Positions 16,209 through 25,728 of a stretch of 64,000 bases of DNA are shown here, piece after piece. Below the pieces are notes generated by a model. The model had not been told where the DNA came from, did not search any database, and saw only the letters and a list, made by a program, of their open reading frames with translations. Every line of letters begins with the position of its first letter. Position 1 is the first letter of the stretch. Source of the stretch: Verrucomicrobiota bacterium (GTDB lineage: Bacteria; Verrucomicrobiota; Verrucomicrobiia; Chthoniobacterales; Terrimicrobiaceae); assembly GCA_026398275.1 (NCBI GenBank), contig JAPLTF010000015.1, positions 1 through 64,000 on the forward strand, given 5' to 3'. A program made the translations under genes and the position numbers.

Positions 16209-16318
16209 AGAGATCGATGCTTGCCTCTCCAGGCTGTAGCGTCGGCCGGTGACCGCCGCATGATTTTCTTTCCATTTTTGCGACGCTCATAGAGCACCGC
16301 TGCCATGGGCGGAGCGGG

Positions 16319-17050
16319 CTAATACTTGAGGATTTTTTCCAGGAACTTCCGGGTTTCCGGAGTTGTCGGGTTAGAAAAGAATGTTCCGGCCGGCGCGCAT
16401 TCCCGGATGCCGCCGTCGGCGACGAAAGCGACGAGGTCGGCGGACTGGCGGGCGAACCCCATCTCGTGGGTGACGAGGATGATCGGCTGCCCGAGGGTCC
16501 GGAGTTCCGCGATCACGTCAAGAACCTCGGCCGTCATCTCGGGGTCGAGCGCGGAGGTTGGTTCGTCGAGAAGGAGAAATTTCGGCTCGATCGCGAGCGC
16601 CCGCGCGATGGCGACCCGCTGCCGCTGCCCGCCGCTCAGCAATCCGGGTTGCTTGTCCGCATGGGCGATGAGCTGGAAGCGTTGCAGCACGTCGTCGGCG
16701 CGCGCGGCGGCAGCAGCCTTGGAAAGTCCGTGCACCTCGACCAATGGGAGCACCACATTGTCCCGCGCGCTCAGGTGCGGAAAAAGATTGTAGGCCTGGA
16801 ACACCGTCCCGATCGTCCGCCGGTAAAGTCGCAGGGATTCCTCCGAGCGCTCGAGAGCGATCCCGTCCACGAGGATCGTTCCGGAATCCGGGCGGTCGAG
16901 CCCGGCCAGAAGCCGCAGCAGAGTGGATTTCCCGCCGCCGGACGGCCCGATCAGCGCGAGCACATGGGCGAACTCCGCCTCGAACGAAACATCGTCGAGA
17001 ACGCGGTTCGTTCCGAAGGCTTTGGTCACATTCCTGAGTTCAACTTTCAT
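16319..17050 (-). CDS. Polar amino-acid ABC transporter, ATP-binding protein
   Basis: A 243-residue ATPase of the GlnQ/HisP type that powers uptake of a polar amino acid. Walker A is GPSGGGKST (about residues 34-42). The Q-loop region is VFQAYNLFPHL, the signature is LSGGQRQRVAIARAL, Walker B is FLLLDEPTSALDPE, and the switch histidine is in VTHEMGFA. The F-P-H-L and VTHEMGFAR phrases are typical of this subfamily. The ATG at 17050 overlaps the permease stop by 11 bases, indicating translational coupling. The substrate is not evident. Confidence 0.9.
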   Translation of the reverse strand: MKVELRNVTKAFGTNRVLDDVSFEAEFAHVLALIGPSGGGKSTLLRLLAGLDRPDSGTILVDGIALERSEESLRLYRRTIGTVFQAYNLFPHLSARDNVVLPLVEVHGLSKAAAAARADDVLQRFQLIAHADKQPGLLSGGQRQRVAIARALAIEPKFLLLDEPTSALDPEMTAEVLDVIAELRTLGQPIILVTHEMGFARQSADLVAFVADGGIRECAPAGTFFSNPTTPETRKFLEKILKY

Positions 17051-17831
17051 AGCTGACCCTGCGTTCGAGGGATTTTGTCCAGAGCGAAATCGGGAGGGTG
17101 AGGACCAGGTAGCACACTCCGAGCGGGAGATACGCCTCGAACGTTGAATACGTGGCGGAGTTGACCTGCTGCGCGGCAAACGTGAGCTCCGGAATTCCGA
17201 TGATCGAGAGCAGCGAGGAGTCTTTGATCAGCGATGCGAACTGCCCGGCCAGGGGCGGAAGGGTCTGCCGGAGGACCTGCGGAAAAATGACAAACCGGTA
17301 TGTCTGCGCGGGCGTGAGCCCGATCGCCCGCGCCGAATCCCATTGCGAGCGCCCCACGCTCTCGATCCCGGAGCGGATGACCTCCGCGATGTAAGCCCCG
17401 CTGAAGAGCGAAAGGATGAGGATCCCGACCGGCAGGCGGTCGTTCCAATGCAGCAAGGTCGCAAGCCCGTAATAGCCGAACATCACAAGAAACAGCAGAG
17501 GAACGCCCCGGACGGTCTCGACATAGAAGATGGCCGTGTATCTGAGCGGGAGAAACGAATTCCTCCGCGCGAGCGCCGCCGCGACACCGAACACCGTGCT
17601 CAAGACCAGCGCCACCGCCGAGATTCCGATGGTCAGCATCCACCCGTTGAAAAACACCGCCCGGTAACCCCAGACCTTTTCCCAATTCTGGATCGAGCTG
17701 GAAAATATCCAGAAGCACAACGCCGAATACAGCGCGAGCAACCCGCAGGCGGTCACCACTTTCGCCCATGCGGGCGACGGCTTGTCAATCCGGTCAAACA
17801 GGAACTCCATTGCGCACACACACAGAATCAT
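17040..17831 (-). CDS. Polar amino-acid ABC transporter, permease
   Basis: A 263-residue inner-membrane permease of the HisM/GlnP type. Five or more hydrophobic helices are visible. The EAA loop is in IESVGRSQWDSARAIGLTPAQTYRFVIFPQVLRQTLPPL, which contacts the ATPase. The first helix region is longer than usual (about 70 residues before the core domain). No periplasmic binding-protein gene is adjacent, so it must be encoded elsewhere or supplied by another system. Neither the ATG at 17831 nor the one at 17810 (MEFLFDRIDK) has a clear ribosome-binding site. Confidence 0.88.
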   Translation of the reverse strand: MILCVCAMEFLFDRIDKPSPAWAKVVTACGLLALYSALCFWIFSSSIQNWEKVWGYRAVFFNGWMLTIGISAVALVLSTVFGVAAALARRNSFLPLRYTAIFYVETVRGVPLLFLVMFGYYGLATLLHWNDRLPVGILILSLFSGAYIAEVIRSGIESVGRSQWDSARAIGLTPAQTYRFVIFPQVLRQTLPPLAGQFASLIKDSSLLSIIGIPELTFAAQQVNSATYSTFEAYLPLGVCYLVLTLPISLWTKSLERRVSYES

Positions 17832-17898
17832 TTTGCCGCGATGCGCAAGGCGGCATTTTCGGATTCCGGCCGCGACGACTCCGGATTACGCTTCCTCA

Positions 17899-18846
17899 AT
17901 GATTGATGAGCAGCTCTCCGATGATGACAGGCAGCGCCTGTCCGCGCGGCTCGGGGCGGGGCTCGTCGAACGCCGGCTCGAACGGGAGCGCCTGCTCACA
18001 CGAAAGAAAACCTCGCGGGGCCTGCTTGATCTCTTCGGCGGGAGGGTGGCCGTGATCGCGGGATGCGTCCGGGCGTTGGGCCTCGGATCGCTGGGCCGAA
18101 GGAATTTTCTGGATGTCCGGCTCGTGGAAAACCGGATCGTCCTGCCAGCACTCCCGCCGGCGTTTGAGGGGTTCCGGCTGCTCCAGCTCAGCGACCTCCA
18201 CTGCGATCTTGACCCGGCTTTGATGGATGTGGTGGAGCAGGCGATCCGGGGGATCACGTGCGACGCCGTGGTTCTCACCGGCGACTACCACGACCACATC
18301 GGGACAAGCGGGAAAACCTCGCTGGCATTGATGCGGCGGCTCATCCCGCTCCTGCCTCACCAGCGGTTCGCGATCCTGGGAAACCACGATTTTCTGTGCC
18401 GGCTCCCCGCCTATGAAGCGTCCGGCCTGCCGGTCCTGCTGAACGAAAATGCATCGATCGAGCGCGGCAACGACCGGCTCTATTTCTGCGGCGTCGACGA
18501 TCCGCGCTTTTTCCGGACTCACGACCTCGTGCGTGCGCGGCGCGGCATCCCTTCCGGCGCACCCGCGATCCTCCTCGCACACAGCCCGGAGGTTGCCGCG
18601 CAGGCAGCGGCGCTCGGCTATTCGCTCATGCTTTCCGGCCACACCCACGGAGGCCAGCTCTGCCTGCCCGGCGGAATCGCCATTCTGAGGAATGCCCCCG
18701 TCGCCGCCCGGTTTCTGGCGGGCGCATGGGCCGAAGGCGGCATGCCCGGCTACACGTCGCGCGGAACCGGCGGCAGCACCGTCGCCGCAAGGCTGTTCTG
18801 CCCGCCGGAAATCACGCTGCATATACTGCGCCGGTCCGGCCTTTGA
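17899..18846 (+). CDS. Calcineurin-like metallophosphoesterase
   Basis: A 315-residue protein with a full set of metal ligands: LQLSDLHCD (D-x-H), VVLTGDYHDH, ILGNHDFL, LLAHSPE and SGHTHGGQL. The preceding 80 residues are helical and basic (RLERERLLTRKK). A short hydrophobic patch (VAVIAGCVRALGL) may be a membrane anchor, as in YaeI-type phosphodiesterases such as LpxG or UDP-2,3-diacylglucosamine hydrolase relatives. A lipid-phosphate role is possible but not shown. The ATG at 17899 begins MIDEQLSDDDRQRL. The frame extends upstream without a better start. Confidence 0.8.
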   Translation: MIDEQLSDDDRQRLSARLGAGLVERRLERERLLTRKKTSRGLLDLFGGRVAVIAGCVRALGLGSLGRRNFLDVRLVENRIVLPALPPAFEGFRLLQLSDLHCDLDPALMDVVEQAIRGITCDAVVLTGDYHDHIGTSGKTSLALMRRLIPLLPHQRFAILGNHDFLCRLPAYEASGLPVLLNENASIERGNDRLYFCGVDDPRFFRTHDLVRARRGIPSGAPAILLAHSPEVAAQAAALGYSLMLSGHTHGGQLCLPGGIAILRNAPVAARFLAGAWAEGGMPGYTSRGTGGSTVAARLFCPPEITLHILRRSGL

Positions 18847-18857
18847 GATCCATCAGG

Positions 18858-18886
18858 TTGACGCTGGCGGACAAAGGCGGCAAAAT
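18858..18886 (+). promoter_or_regulatory. Candidate promoter for hisC-mnmE
   Basis: TTGACG (18858-18863), a 17-base spacer, then CAAAAT (18881-18886), just before the ATG at 18896. It would give a very short leader. The match is moderate and the 49-base gap could instead be read through from the upstream gene. Confidence 0.3.
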
Positions 18887-18895
18887 GCGATTCCT

Positions 18896-20017
18896 ATGTG
18901 GAACTCAGCCCATCAACACATCCTCGACCTCGTCGCCTACGAACCCGGCAAGCCAATCGAGGAACTGGCCCGCGAAATGGGGCTCAAACCGGCGGACATC
19001 GTCAAGCTCGCGTCGAACGAAAACCCGCTCGGCCCCTCGCCCAAGGCGCTGGCGGCGATGCGCGAGACGCTCGAGCGCGCGCACTTTTATCCGGACGGCG
19101 GGGGATGGGCGCTGCGCAATGCGATCGCGGGAAAGCTCGGGCTCGCCCGGGAAAATGTGATTCTGGGAAACGGATCGAACGAGATCATCGAGTTCATCGG
19201 CCATGCGTTTCTGCGGCCCGGCGACGAGGTCGTGACCGCGAAGCATGCGTTCGCCGTCTACACCTTGATGGCCCAGCTCTTCGGCGCAAAGACCGTGGAG
19301 GTTCCGGACCCCGGATACACGCACGATCTGGATGCCATGCTGGCGGCGATCACCCCGCGGACCCGGCAGCTCTTCATCGCGAATCCGAACAACCCGACCG
19401 GCACGATGGTCGGGCAGGAGGAGATCGACCGGTTCATGGAGCGCGTCCCCGATCATGTGCTCGTGATTTTTGACGAGGCGTATCATGAGTTTCTCGACAA
19501 CCCGCCGGATGTCCTGCGGCATGTCCGCGCGGGCCGGAACGTCGTGGTGATGCGCACGTTTTCTAAGATCCAGGGCCTCGCGAATCTCCGCATCGGATAC
19601 GGGCTCGCCCCGGAAAAAGTGGCGACTGTCCTTCAGAAGACCCGCCAGCCATTCAACGCGAACGGCATCGCGCAGGCGGGCGCGCTCGCCGGGCTCGAGG
19701 ATGACGAGCACATGCACCGCACCCGGCAGCTCACGCACGAGGGCCGGAATTACCTCCAGGCCGAGTTCTCGGAAATGGGCCTCGAGTTTGTTCCGAGCGT
19801 GGCGAATTTTGTCCTCGTCCATGTCGGCGACGGCGATGCCGTCTTCCAGGCGCTCCTGCGCCGCGGGCTCATCGTCCGCGCGATGCGGAGCTACAAGCTT
19901 CCCGCATGGATTCGGATTTCCGTGGGCACGATGGACCAGAACCGGCGCTTCATCGCGGAATTGAAGACGCTTGATGCGGCGGGCGGGATCCCACGCGGGC
20001 CGCTCGCGAAGGCCTGA
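18896..20017 (+). CDS. hisC: Histidinol-phosphate aminotransferase (class I/II PLP enzyme)
   Basis: A 373-residue fold-type I aminotransferase. LASNENPLGPSPKAL lies near residue 40. GNGSNEIIEF binds the PLP phosphate. NPNNPTGTMV and IFDEAYHEF contact the cofactor. The Schiff-base lysine is in RTFSKIQGLANLRIGYG. The LASNENPLGPSP and FDEAYHEF phrases point to HisC, which transaminates imidazole-acetol phosphate in histidine synthesis. No other his gene is nearby, so an aromatic or other substrate cannot be excluded. The stop TGA shares one base with the mnmE start, indicating coupling. Confidence 0.85.
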   Translation: MWNSAHQHILDLVAYEPGKPIEELAREMGLKPADIVKLASNENPLGPSPKALAAMRETLERAHFYPDGGGWALRNAIAGKLGLARENVILGNGSNEIIEFIGHAFLRPGDEVVTAKHAFAVYTLMAQLFGAKTVEVPDPGYTHDLDAMLAAITPRTRQLFIANPNNPTGTMVGQEEIDRFMERVPDHVLVIFDEAYHEFLDNPPDVLRHVRAGRNVVVMRTFSKIQGLANLRIGYGLAPEKVATVLQKTRQPFNANGIAQAGALAGLEDDEHMHRTRQLTHEGRNYLQAEFSEMGLEFVPSVANFVLVHVGDGDAVFQALLRRGLIVRAMRSYKLPAWIRISVGTMDQNRRFIAELKTLDAAGGIPRGPLAKA

Positions 20018-21333
20018 TGATCGAGGATACGATTGCTGCGGTTTCGACTCCGCCCGGCGAGGGCGCAGTCGCATTGATCCGGATCACGGGGCCGGATGCC
20101 ACCGCGATTCTGGGGAGGATTTTTCATCCGAAGATCCCCGCGCCGCGCCGCGCCACCCATGGGCAGATCGTGGAGGACGGAGTGGTTGTGGATCAGGTCC
20201 TCGTCACGCTGTTCCAAAACCCGGCCAGCTATACCGGCGAGGACATGGTGGAGATCGGATGCCACGGCGGGATCCTGCTGGCCGCGCACATTCTGGAGAT
20301 CGTCCTCCGGAATGGCGCCCGCGCGGCGGAGCCCGGCGAATTCACGCAGCGCGCATTTCTGAATGGCAAGCTCGACCTCACGCAGGCCGAGGCCGTGATG
20401 GACCTGATCAGCGCCAAGACACCGCTGGCGATGCGGGCGGCGGCGGAGCAGTTGCAGGGCCGGCTCGGCGACGAGGTTTCCGGCATCCGGGCGGATATTT
20501 TGGAAACTGTCGCACACCTCGAGGCATGGATCGACTTCCCGGAGGAAGGGATCGACCCCGCCACAGGCACGCTGCTTCTCGAAAAAATTTCATCCGGCAT
20601 TGCGCGGATCGAGCGACTTCTCTCCACGGCGGAAAGCGGGCGGGTCCTGCGCGAAGGCGTGAGGGTGGCGATTGTCGGACGTCCCAATGTCGGCAAGTCG
20701 AGCCTGCTGAACCGGCTGCTGGGGATGGAGCGGGCGATCGTCAGCCCGGTCCCCGGCACGACCCGCGACACAATCGAGGAATCCGCCTGCCTGCGCGGAA
20801 TCCTGTTCCGCCTCACCGACACCGCGGGCCTGCGCGAAACCGGAGACCCGGTTGAACGCGAAGGGGTGGACCGCGCACTCCGGATTATCGAACAGGCGGA
20901 TCTCGTCCTGCACATCCTTGACGCCTCGGTGGAAATCAACGAACCCGAACTGCGCGAGCGTGAAGTCCTCGTGGCCAACAAATGCGACCTGATTCCGGCG
21001 GGTGCGCACCTCCCCGACAACGTCGTGCGCGTCTCCGCAAAATCCGGCGAAGGATTTCCAGAGCTCGTCGGGGCCATGATCCGCGAGACCTGCGGCCAGC
21101 ACCTCTCCTCCGGCCAGTCGCTCGCCGCCGTCAACGCGCGTCACAAAACCCTGCTCGAGTCCGCAGCGGCTTCGCTCCGCGCCGCAGCAACATTGGTCGG
21201 TGCCGCCGAGCCGCCGGAGCTTCCGGCCATCGAACTCCGGACCGCGCTCGAAAGCGTCGGTCAGATCATCGGGACCGCCGACACGGAAGAAATCCTCGGC
21301 GAGATTTTCGGCAGGTTCTGCATCGGCAAATAG
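20017..21333 (+). CDS. mnmE: tRNA modification GTPase MnmE
   Basis: A 438-residue protein. The N-terminal folate-binding domain starts MIEDTIAAVSTPPGEGAVALIRITG. A helical domain follows, with the G domain inserted: GRPNVGKSSLLN (G1, about residues 222-233), GTTRDT (G2), DTAGLRE (G3), NKCD (G4) and SAK (G5). The protein ends FGRFCIGK, the conserved C-terminal cysteine motif. With MnmG it installs cmnm5 groups on the wobble uridine of several tRNAs. Length and all motifs are canonical. The partner mnmG is not in the window. Confidence 0.96.
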   Translation: MIEDTIAAVSTPPGEGAVALIRITGPDATAILGRIFHPKIPAPRRATHGQIVEDGVVVDQVLVTLFQNPASYTGEDMVEIGCHGGILLAAHILEIVLRNGARAAEPGEFTQRAFLNGKLDLTQAEAVMDLISAKTPLAMRAAAEQLQGRLGDEVSGIRADILETVAHLEAWIDFPEEGIDPATGTLLLEKISSGIARIERLLSTAESGRVLREGVRVAIVGRPNVGKSSLLNRLLGMERAIVSPVPGTTRDTIEESACLRGILFRLTDTAGLRETGDPVEREGVDRALRIIEQADLVLHILDASVEINEPELREREVLVANKCDLIPAGAHLPDNVVRVSAKSGEGFPELVGAMIRETCGQHLSSGQSLAAVNARHKTLLESAAASLRAAATLVGAAEPPELPAIELRTALESVGQIIGTADTEEILGEIFGRFCIGK

Positions 21334-21338
21334 AAGCG

Positions 21339-23594
21339 CTATTTTTCCGAGACGAAGAACGCGGATCGCATCGCGGGGAGGGTGAATTTTGCAGTTCCGG
21401 ATTTGACCGTGAGGGATTTTCCGGAGAGGACATCCTCGTAGTTGCCATCGGGGAGCTCGGGACCGGCTTGCAGATTGAATTCCGCCGCCTTGATTCCGCA
21501 GTTCCAGACGGCGAGGACCTTGTCGTCGAAGTGGCGGCGGACAAAGGCGTAGCGGTTGCTGTCCGCGACGAGGAGCCGGCGGTTCCCGTAGCGGAGTGCG
21601 GGGTGCGCGTTGCGGAGCGCGGTCATTTTGCTGAAGTGCTCGCGGACGCTTTTCTGTGCGGCGTCGAGGCCTGACTCGGGCGGCATCAGCTTCCGGTTGT
21701 CGGGATCGCCCGCTCCGGTGAGCCCGATCTCGTCTCCGTAGTAAACCATCGGCACGCCGTCGATCGAGAGAAGGAAACTGAGCGCGAGCTTGAGCTTTTC
21801 GTAGGATGCGGGGTTGTCGACCCGCGGGGGATTCGCCCACCCGACCTCCTCCTCATCGTCATTTTTCGGATCCGGAAGATCCCCGTCGGCGTAGGCCATG
21901 AAGCGGGATTTGTCGTGGTTGCCGATGAGCGGGGACATGGGGGTTTCCTTGCCGTAGATCGTCTCCGAGGCGGAGAGCGAGTCCTCGAGCTCCGCAAATC
22001 CTTTCTGGTTCTTCGCAAAAACCTCCATGATCGTGTCGTAGAGCGGGAAGTCGAACTGCCCGTCGAGCATGTTCGGCCCGACGAACGACATGATCCCCTT
22101 GCGGTCCATAAATGTCTCGCCGACGAAATACATCGGTGCCATGCGATCCTTCTGCTGCAGGTCCCGCATGGCGGTGCGGAATTTCGGCCAGAACGAATAC
22201 CGGATGTGCTTCACGGCATCGAGCCGGTATCCGTCGAGACCAAATTTTTCCACCCAGTTTCCGGCGTTCGAAATCAGGAACGCGACCGGCTCGGGGTTGT
22301 TGAAATCGAAGCCCGGCAGGAATTCCTCGAACCATGTTGTGAACTGCTGCTCGTCCCAGAGCCGCAGGTTTTTTCTCCCGTCCGGAAGCGTGAGGCTGCC
22401 GAACCAATCCGGGTGTTCCTTCCAGAGCGGGTTATCGACATGGACATGCCGGAGCACGAGGTCGGCGATGATTTTGATGCCGCTCTTCCGCGCCGCGCCG
22501 ACCAGATTTTTGAGACCCTGCTCGCCTCCGAACCTTGGCTCAACTTCCGTCTCGGACACCGGCCAGTAGCCGTGATATCCCGTGTAGGAGCGGTAGGGCG
22601 GAAGGCATTCCTTCCACGCACCGTCCGGGTTGCGGTTCAGCGGGGCGAGCCAGAGCACGTTCACGCCGAGCTTTTGGAAATAGCCCTCCTCGATCTTTTG
22701 CTGGATGCCCTCGAAATCTCCACCGATGTAATTCGCCTGGGGAAGGACGGCGGGATCGCTGACCGGGTGGTCGTTGGCTTTGTCTCCATCCACGAACCGG
22801 TCGGTGAAAGCATAGTAGATGATGCCGTCCTGCCATTGGAATCCCTCCTTCGGGCGCACTTGGGCGCGGATCGCCCGACTGACCCGGCCCCTGTCATCCG
22901 CTGCAACCACGCGGATCCATGAGCCGTCGGGAATGTCGGCTGTCGGGATTTTCAGCAGATCCCCATCGCGGGGAGCTGACAGAATGCGGCTTGATCCTTC
23001 GGGCAGTTCAACCACGGTGGAGACTTGGGAAATTTTTGAATCCTTCGACGCCAGGATCCGGAATGCCAGCCCGCCCGGCGTCTGCGACTCGGCGAAGACC
23101 ACTGGCAGTTCCGGGCCGGGGCGTACGCCCGGAGCCTGGACCGCTACCGTCAACACCGCCTCACATTTGACTTCACCTCCATTCACGACCCGGATTGGGA
23201 TCTCCACGAGTCCCCTGGCATCGGATGGGATCGCGATGCTCAGCTCAAATTTCTCCGCGTTGAATTCCGCCGTGCTCGTGGAGGGAAGAACGATTTCGTC
23301 ACCGGGCAGTGGATTGAAGAACCGGTGCATATCGATCACGAGCTTGTCCCCGGACGGAACGCATTGCACCGGGATCCAGCCAAGAAATCTGGATGAGGGG
23401 GTGTCGCCCGCCTGCGCCGGCAGGAAGGCGAGGAGCCAGAGGGTGGCCAGCAGGGCGCGGATGAATCCGATACCTGAACAAATGGCGGGAGGAAGAAGTG
23501 GCGGCGGAGCCGCATTTGCGCCCCGGCACAGCGGGTCGGCTACATCGAAAGCGTGTTGCGGGGCCGGGGCTTCAATCGCGGACATTTTCATCAT
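21339..23594 (-). CDS. Secreted GH13 alpha-amylase-family enzyme (first of a pair)
   Basis: About 751 residues. A signal-like helix (FIRALLATLWLLAFLPAQAGD) begins only near residue 44. It is preceded by a stretch that includes a short hairpin repeat. A beta-sandwich N-domain of about 200 residues leads to a GH13 barrel starting WQDGIIYYAFTDRFVDGD. Catalytic residues are present: nucleophile D in GYRLDAVKH (about 456), acid E in FVGETF (about 493) and D in IGNHDKSR (about 559). A C-terminal beta domain closes the chain. It should cleave or rearrange alpha-1,4-glucans such as starch or cyclodextrins. The start codon overlaps the stop of the upstream GH13 gene, so translation is coupled. Confidence 0.88.
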   Translation of the reverse strand: MMKMSAIEAPAPQHAFDVADPLCRGANAAPPPLLPPAICSGIGFIRALLATLWLLAFLPAQAGDTPSSRFLGWIPVQCVPSGDKLVIDMHRFFNPLPGDEIVLPSTSTAEFNAEKFELSIAIPSDARGLVEIPIRVVNGGEVKCEAVLTVAVQAPGVRPGPELPVVFAESQTPGGLAFRILASKDSKISQVSTVVELPEGSSRILSAPRDGDLLKIPTADIPDGSWIRVVAADDRGRVSRAIRAQVRPKEGFQWQDGIIYYAFTDRFVDGDKANDHPVSDPAVLPQANYIGGDFEGIQQKIEEGYFQKLGVNVLWLAPLNRNPDGAWKECLPPYRSYTGYHGYWPVSETEVEPRFGGEQGLKNLVGAARKSGIKIIADLVLRHVHVDNPLWKEHPDWFGSLTLPDGRKNLRLWDEQQFTTWFEEFLPGFDFNNPEPVAFLISNAGNWVEKFGLDGYRLDAVKHIRYSFWPKFRTAMRDLQQKDRMAPMYFVGETFMDRKGIMSFVGPNMLDGQFDFPLYDTIMEVFAKNQKGFAELEDSLSASETIYGKETPMSPLIGNHDKSRFMAYADGDLPDPKNDDEEEVGWANPPRVDNPASYEKLKLALSFLLSIDGVPMVYYGDEIGLTGAGDPDNRKLMPPESGLDAAQKSVREHFSKMTALRNAHPALRYGNRRLLVADSNRYAFVRRHFDDKVLAVWNCGIKAAEFNLQAGPELPDGNYEDVLSGKSLTVKSGTAKFTLPAMRSAFFVSEK
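23521..23543. repeat. CTGTGC-loop hairpin repeat, copy 1
   Basis: On the minus strand GTAGCCGACCCG-CTGTGC-CGGGGC. The CCCG stem and CTGTGC loop follow the same plan as copies near 33331, 33471 and 43314. It lies in the first codons of the GH13 gene ending at 21339, so it is translated there as part of a long pre-signal extension. Confidence 0.55.
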
Positions 23595-25513
23595 TTGGTG
23601 ATTTCAAAAAAGTTCGCGCTCAGGGGAGGGAGGGAGCCGAGCGGCAGGTCGGATGCGCCGGATTCGATTTTTGCCGAGCTGCCGAGCCTTCCCGAGAGCA
23701 GGATTTTGGAGGATTCCTTGAACCCGAGAAAATCCACCGCGGCAGGAGGAAGCTTCACGCGCACGTCATCGAATGTCCGGCTTGGGCTGAGGTTGATGAC
23801 GGCGAGAAATTTCTGCCCGGTGGCCGGGTCGCGCCGCAGGAAGCTGTAGAGCCAGTGCCCGCTGGCCTGCTCGCCCGGCACGCGGCCGTAGGATGGGTTT
23901 TCGACGTTGGCGGGATTGAGCGCAAAGAATCCGCCGTTCTGGAATGCGGGTTCGGCAACAAGGCGCAGGAGATCCGCGTAAAATTCCCGGAGCGACGACT
24001 GTGCGGGCGAGAGGCGGCCTCCGTCGAATTTTTTCCCGTTCACCCACTTGGCGAGTTCCGGCATCGACCAGTAATCGAAAATCGAAGTGCGGGCGTCGTC
24101 CCCGCCGAACCCCTCGGCTCCGTCGGCCGGCTCGCCGACCTCCTGTCCGCTGTAGACCATCACCGGTCCGCGGGAAAGCGCGAAGAGGAGCGCGGAGACC
24201 GGGCGGCCGACTTCCATCCCGACATTGCCCCACTGGCCTTTTCCGGCGATGCGGGCCTCGTCGTGGTTCTCCGCGTAGCGCAGCGAACGACCAAAAACCT
24301 GCGGGGTGGAATTGAGCCGGTCCAAGTCGTTCGCCCATGCCCCACCTTCGTAAATGTCTTTGAGCTTGTCGTAGGTCGCGTCGTCGTAGACGGCATCAAA
24401 TCCGGCATTGATGAGGTCGGCCATCACATTGCCGGTATTGCTGGAATCTCCGGCGGGAACTTTTGCGGGATCGTCGTTGTAGGCTTCCGCCATGAAGAAG
24501 ATCTGCGGATTGCGCCCGCGTGTGCGGGCGATCATCCAGCGCCAGAATTCCGGCGGGACCATGTGCGCCATGTCCACGCGGAATCCGTCGACCCCGAACC
24601 CCTGCCAGTAGCTGATGATCTCGTCCATCTTCCGCCATGTGTCCGGAATCGGGATGTCCTGCTTGTCGCCGTGCGGGTAGGCGCGGGTCTTCTTTTGTGG
24701 GTCTGTAAAATCGAACCCGTAGTTGAGCTTCACGGTTTCATACCAGCTGCCCGCGTCCGGCTCCCAGCTCACGAGGTTGTTGCCGGTGACGCGTCCGTGT
24801 TCGCCTTCCGGCGCGAAGAGCCCGTCGCTCGGAGCTTTCGCCACCTTCGAGGTCGGGCTCGTCGGATTCCCCTGTGCATCCACCGTGGGCAGGCGCAGCG
24901 GGGGGCCTTTGCCGGCGGGCTTCGCCCCGGGCGTGAGCCAGTAGAAATTGTTGTCAGCACTGAAAAACTTCGATTTGTCATCCTTCGCGCCGAAGCTGAG
25001 ATCCGGGCGCACGGTCGACTGATAGCTGCGGGCGACGTGGTTCGGCACGAAGTCCATGATGACCTTGAGCCCGGCCTTGTGGATGCGGTCGATCATCGCC
25101 CGAAACTCATCCAGGCGGTGTGCGGGGTCGTCCGCGTAATCCGGGCAGACATCGAAGTAGTCCTTGATCGCATACGGGCTTCCGGCGAGTCCCTTGAGTA
25201 GATCGGGATCATCCGCCGGATCCCCGATGGCGGAGTAATCGGTCGCCGTGGCCTGCTGGAGGACGCCCGTCGGCCAGACGTGAGTGAAACCCATCGCCTT
25301 GATCGCACCCAGCGAGGTCTCGTTGAGGTCGGAGAATTTCCCCGAGCCGTTTTCTTCGATCGAACCGTTCGGCTTCCGGGTCTCGTTTGTATTTCCGAAG
25401 ACCCGGGGCAGGAACTGGTAGATGCGGACTTTTTCGGCGGGCTGATCGGCCGGCGGGGAATCCGCAAAGGCGGAAGCGAGAGCCAAGGAGATAGCGAAGA
25501 CAAAATACCTCAC
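23591..25513 (-). CDS. Secreted GH13 alpha-amylase-family enzyme (second of a pair)
   Basis: About 640 residues from a GTG at 25513, which follows AAGAGGT and begins a clean signal peptide (RYFVFAISLALASAFADS). The GH13 barrel starts IYQFLPRVFGNTNETRKP. The conserved region VIMDFVPNHVA is followed by nucleophile D in GFRVDMAHM (about residue 311), acid E in FMAEAYN (about 341) and D in AENHDEAR (about 417). The phrase GNTNETRKPNGSIEENGSGKF is typical of exported amylases of Bacteroidota and PVC bacteria. A longer frame to 25855 runs through a palindromic element and lacks signal-like sequence. The enzyme probably works outside the cytoplasm on starch-derived glucans together with its overlapping neighbour. 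Confidence 0.9.
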   Translation of the reverse strand: MRYFVFAISLALASAFADSPPADQPAEKVRIYQFLPRVFGNTNETRKPNGSIEENGSGKFSDLNETSLGAIKAMGFTHVWPTGVLQQATATDYSAIGDPADDPDLLKGLAGSPYAIKDYFDVCPDYADDPAHRLDEFRAMIDRIHKAGLKVIMDFVPNHVARSYQSTVRPDLSFGAKDDKSKFFSADNNFYWLTPGAKPAGKGPPLRLPTVDAQGNPTSPTSKVAKAPSDGLFAPEGEHGRVTGNNLVSWEPDAGSWYETVKLNYGFDFTDPQKKTRAYPHGDKQDIPIPDTWRKMDEIISYWQGFGVDGFRVDMAHMVPPEFWRWMIARTRGRNPQIFFMAEAYNDDPAKVPAGDSSNTGNVMADLINAGFDAVYDDATYDKLKDIYEGGAWANDLDRLNSTPQVFGRSLRYAENHDEARIAGKGQWGNVGMEVGRPVSALLFALSRGPVMVYSGQEVGEPADGAEGFGGDDARTSIFDYWSMPELAKWVNGKKFDGGRLSPAQSSLREFYADLLRLVAEPAFQNGGFFALNPANVENPSYGRVPGEQASGHWLYSFLRRDPATGQKFLAVINLSPSRTFDDVRVKLPPAAVDFLGFKESSKILLSGRLGSSAKIESGASDLPLGSLPPLSANFFEITK

Positions 25514-25558
25514 GCCACCTCTTGAAAACAAACGGACGACAAGCGACCAAACCAAACA

Positions 25559-25641
25559 GGGAGCACAGGCGTCTCGCCTGTGAAAGACGCTGGCCTGCGC
25601 TTGCAGAGTCAGCGCCCAAACGGGCGGGACGCCCGTTCCCC
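25559..25641. repeat. Palindromic element, copy 4 (short form)
   Basis: The gap 25514-25728 holds this element. Its left end, GGGAGC, is followed by ACAGGCG-tct-CGCCTGT. Its right end is ACGGGCG-gga-CGCCCGT followed by TCCCC. The middle has weaker complementarity. The two arm hairpins differ by one base pair, so each stem is perfect but the outer arms pair imperfectly. Frames through it give the peptide words GTGVPPV and HRRDACAP. The remaining 87 bases up to 25728 show nothing I recognise. Confidence 0.65.
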
Positions 25642-25728
25642 GTGGTCGCAGCAAAGCCCGGATTTTTTCAAAAGGTGGACTAATAACCGGGGAGGAAATC
25701 ATGCGATGCGAGGGATCTGCTGCGGCCA

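Noticed and set aside
16087-16290. Short frames across the 16.1-kb palindromic element
   Set aside because: The peptides (words such as GLPACPL and GRMPALP) come from the repeat itself and recur wherever such elements lie.
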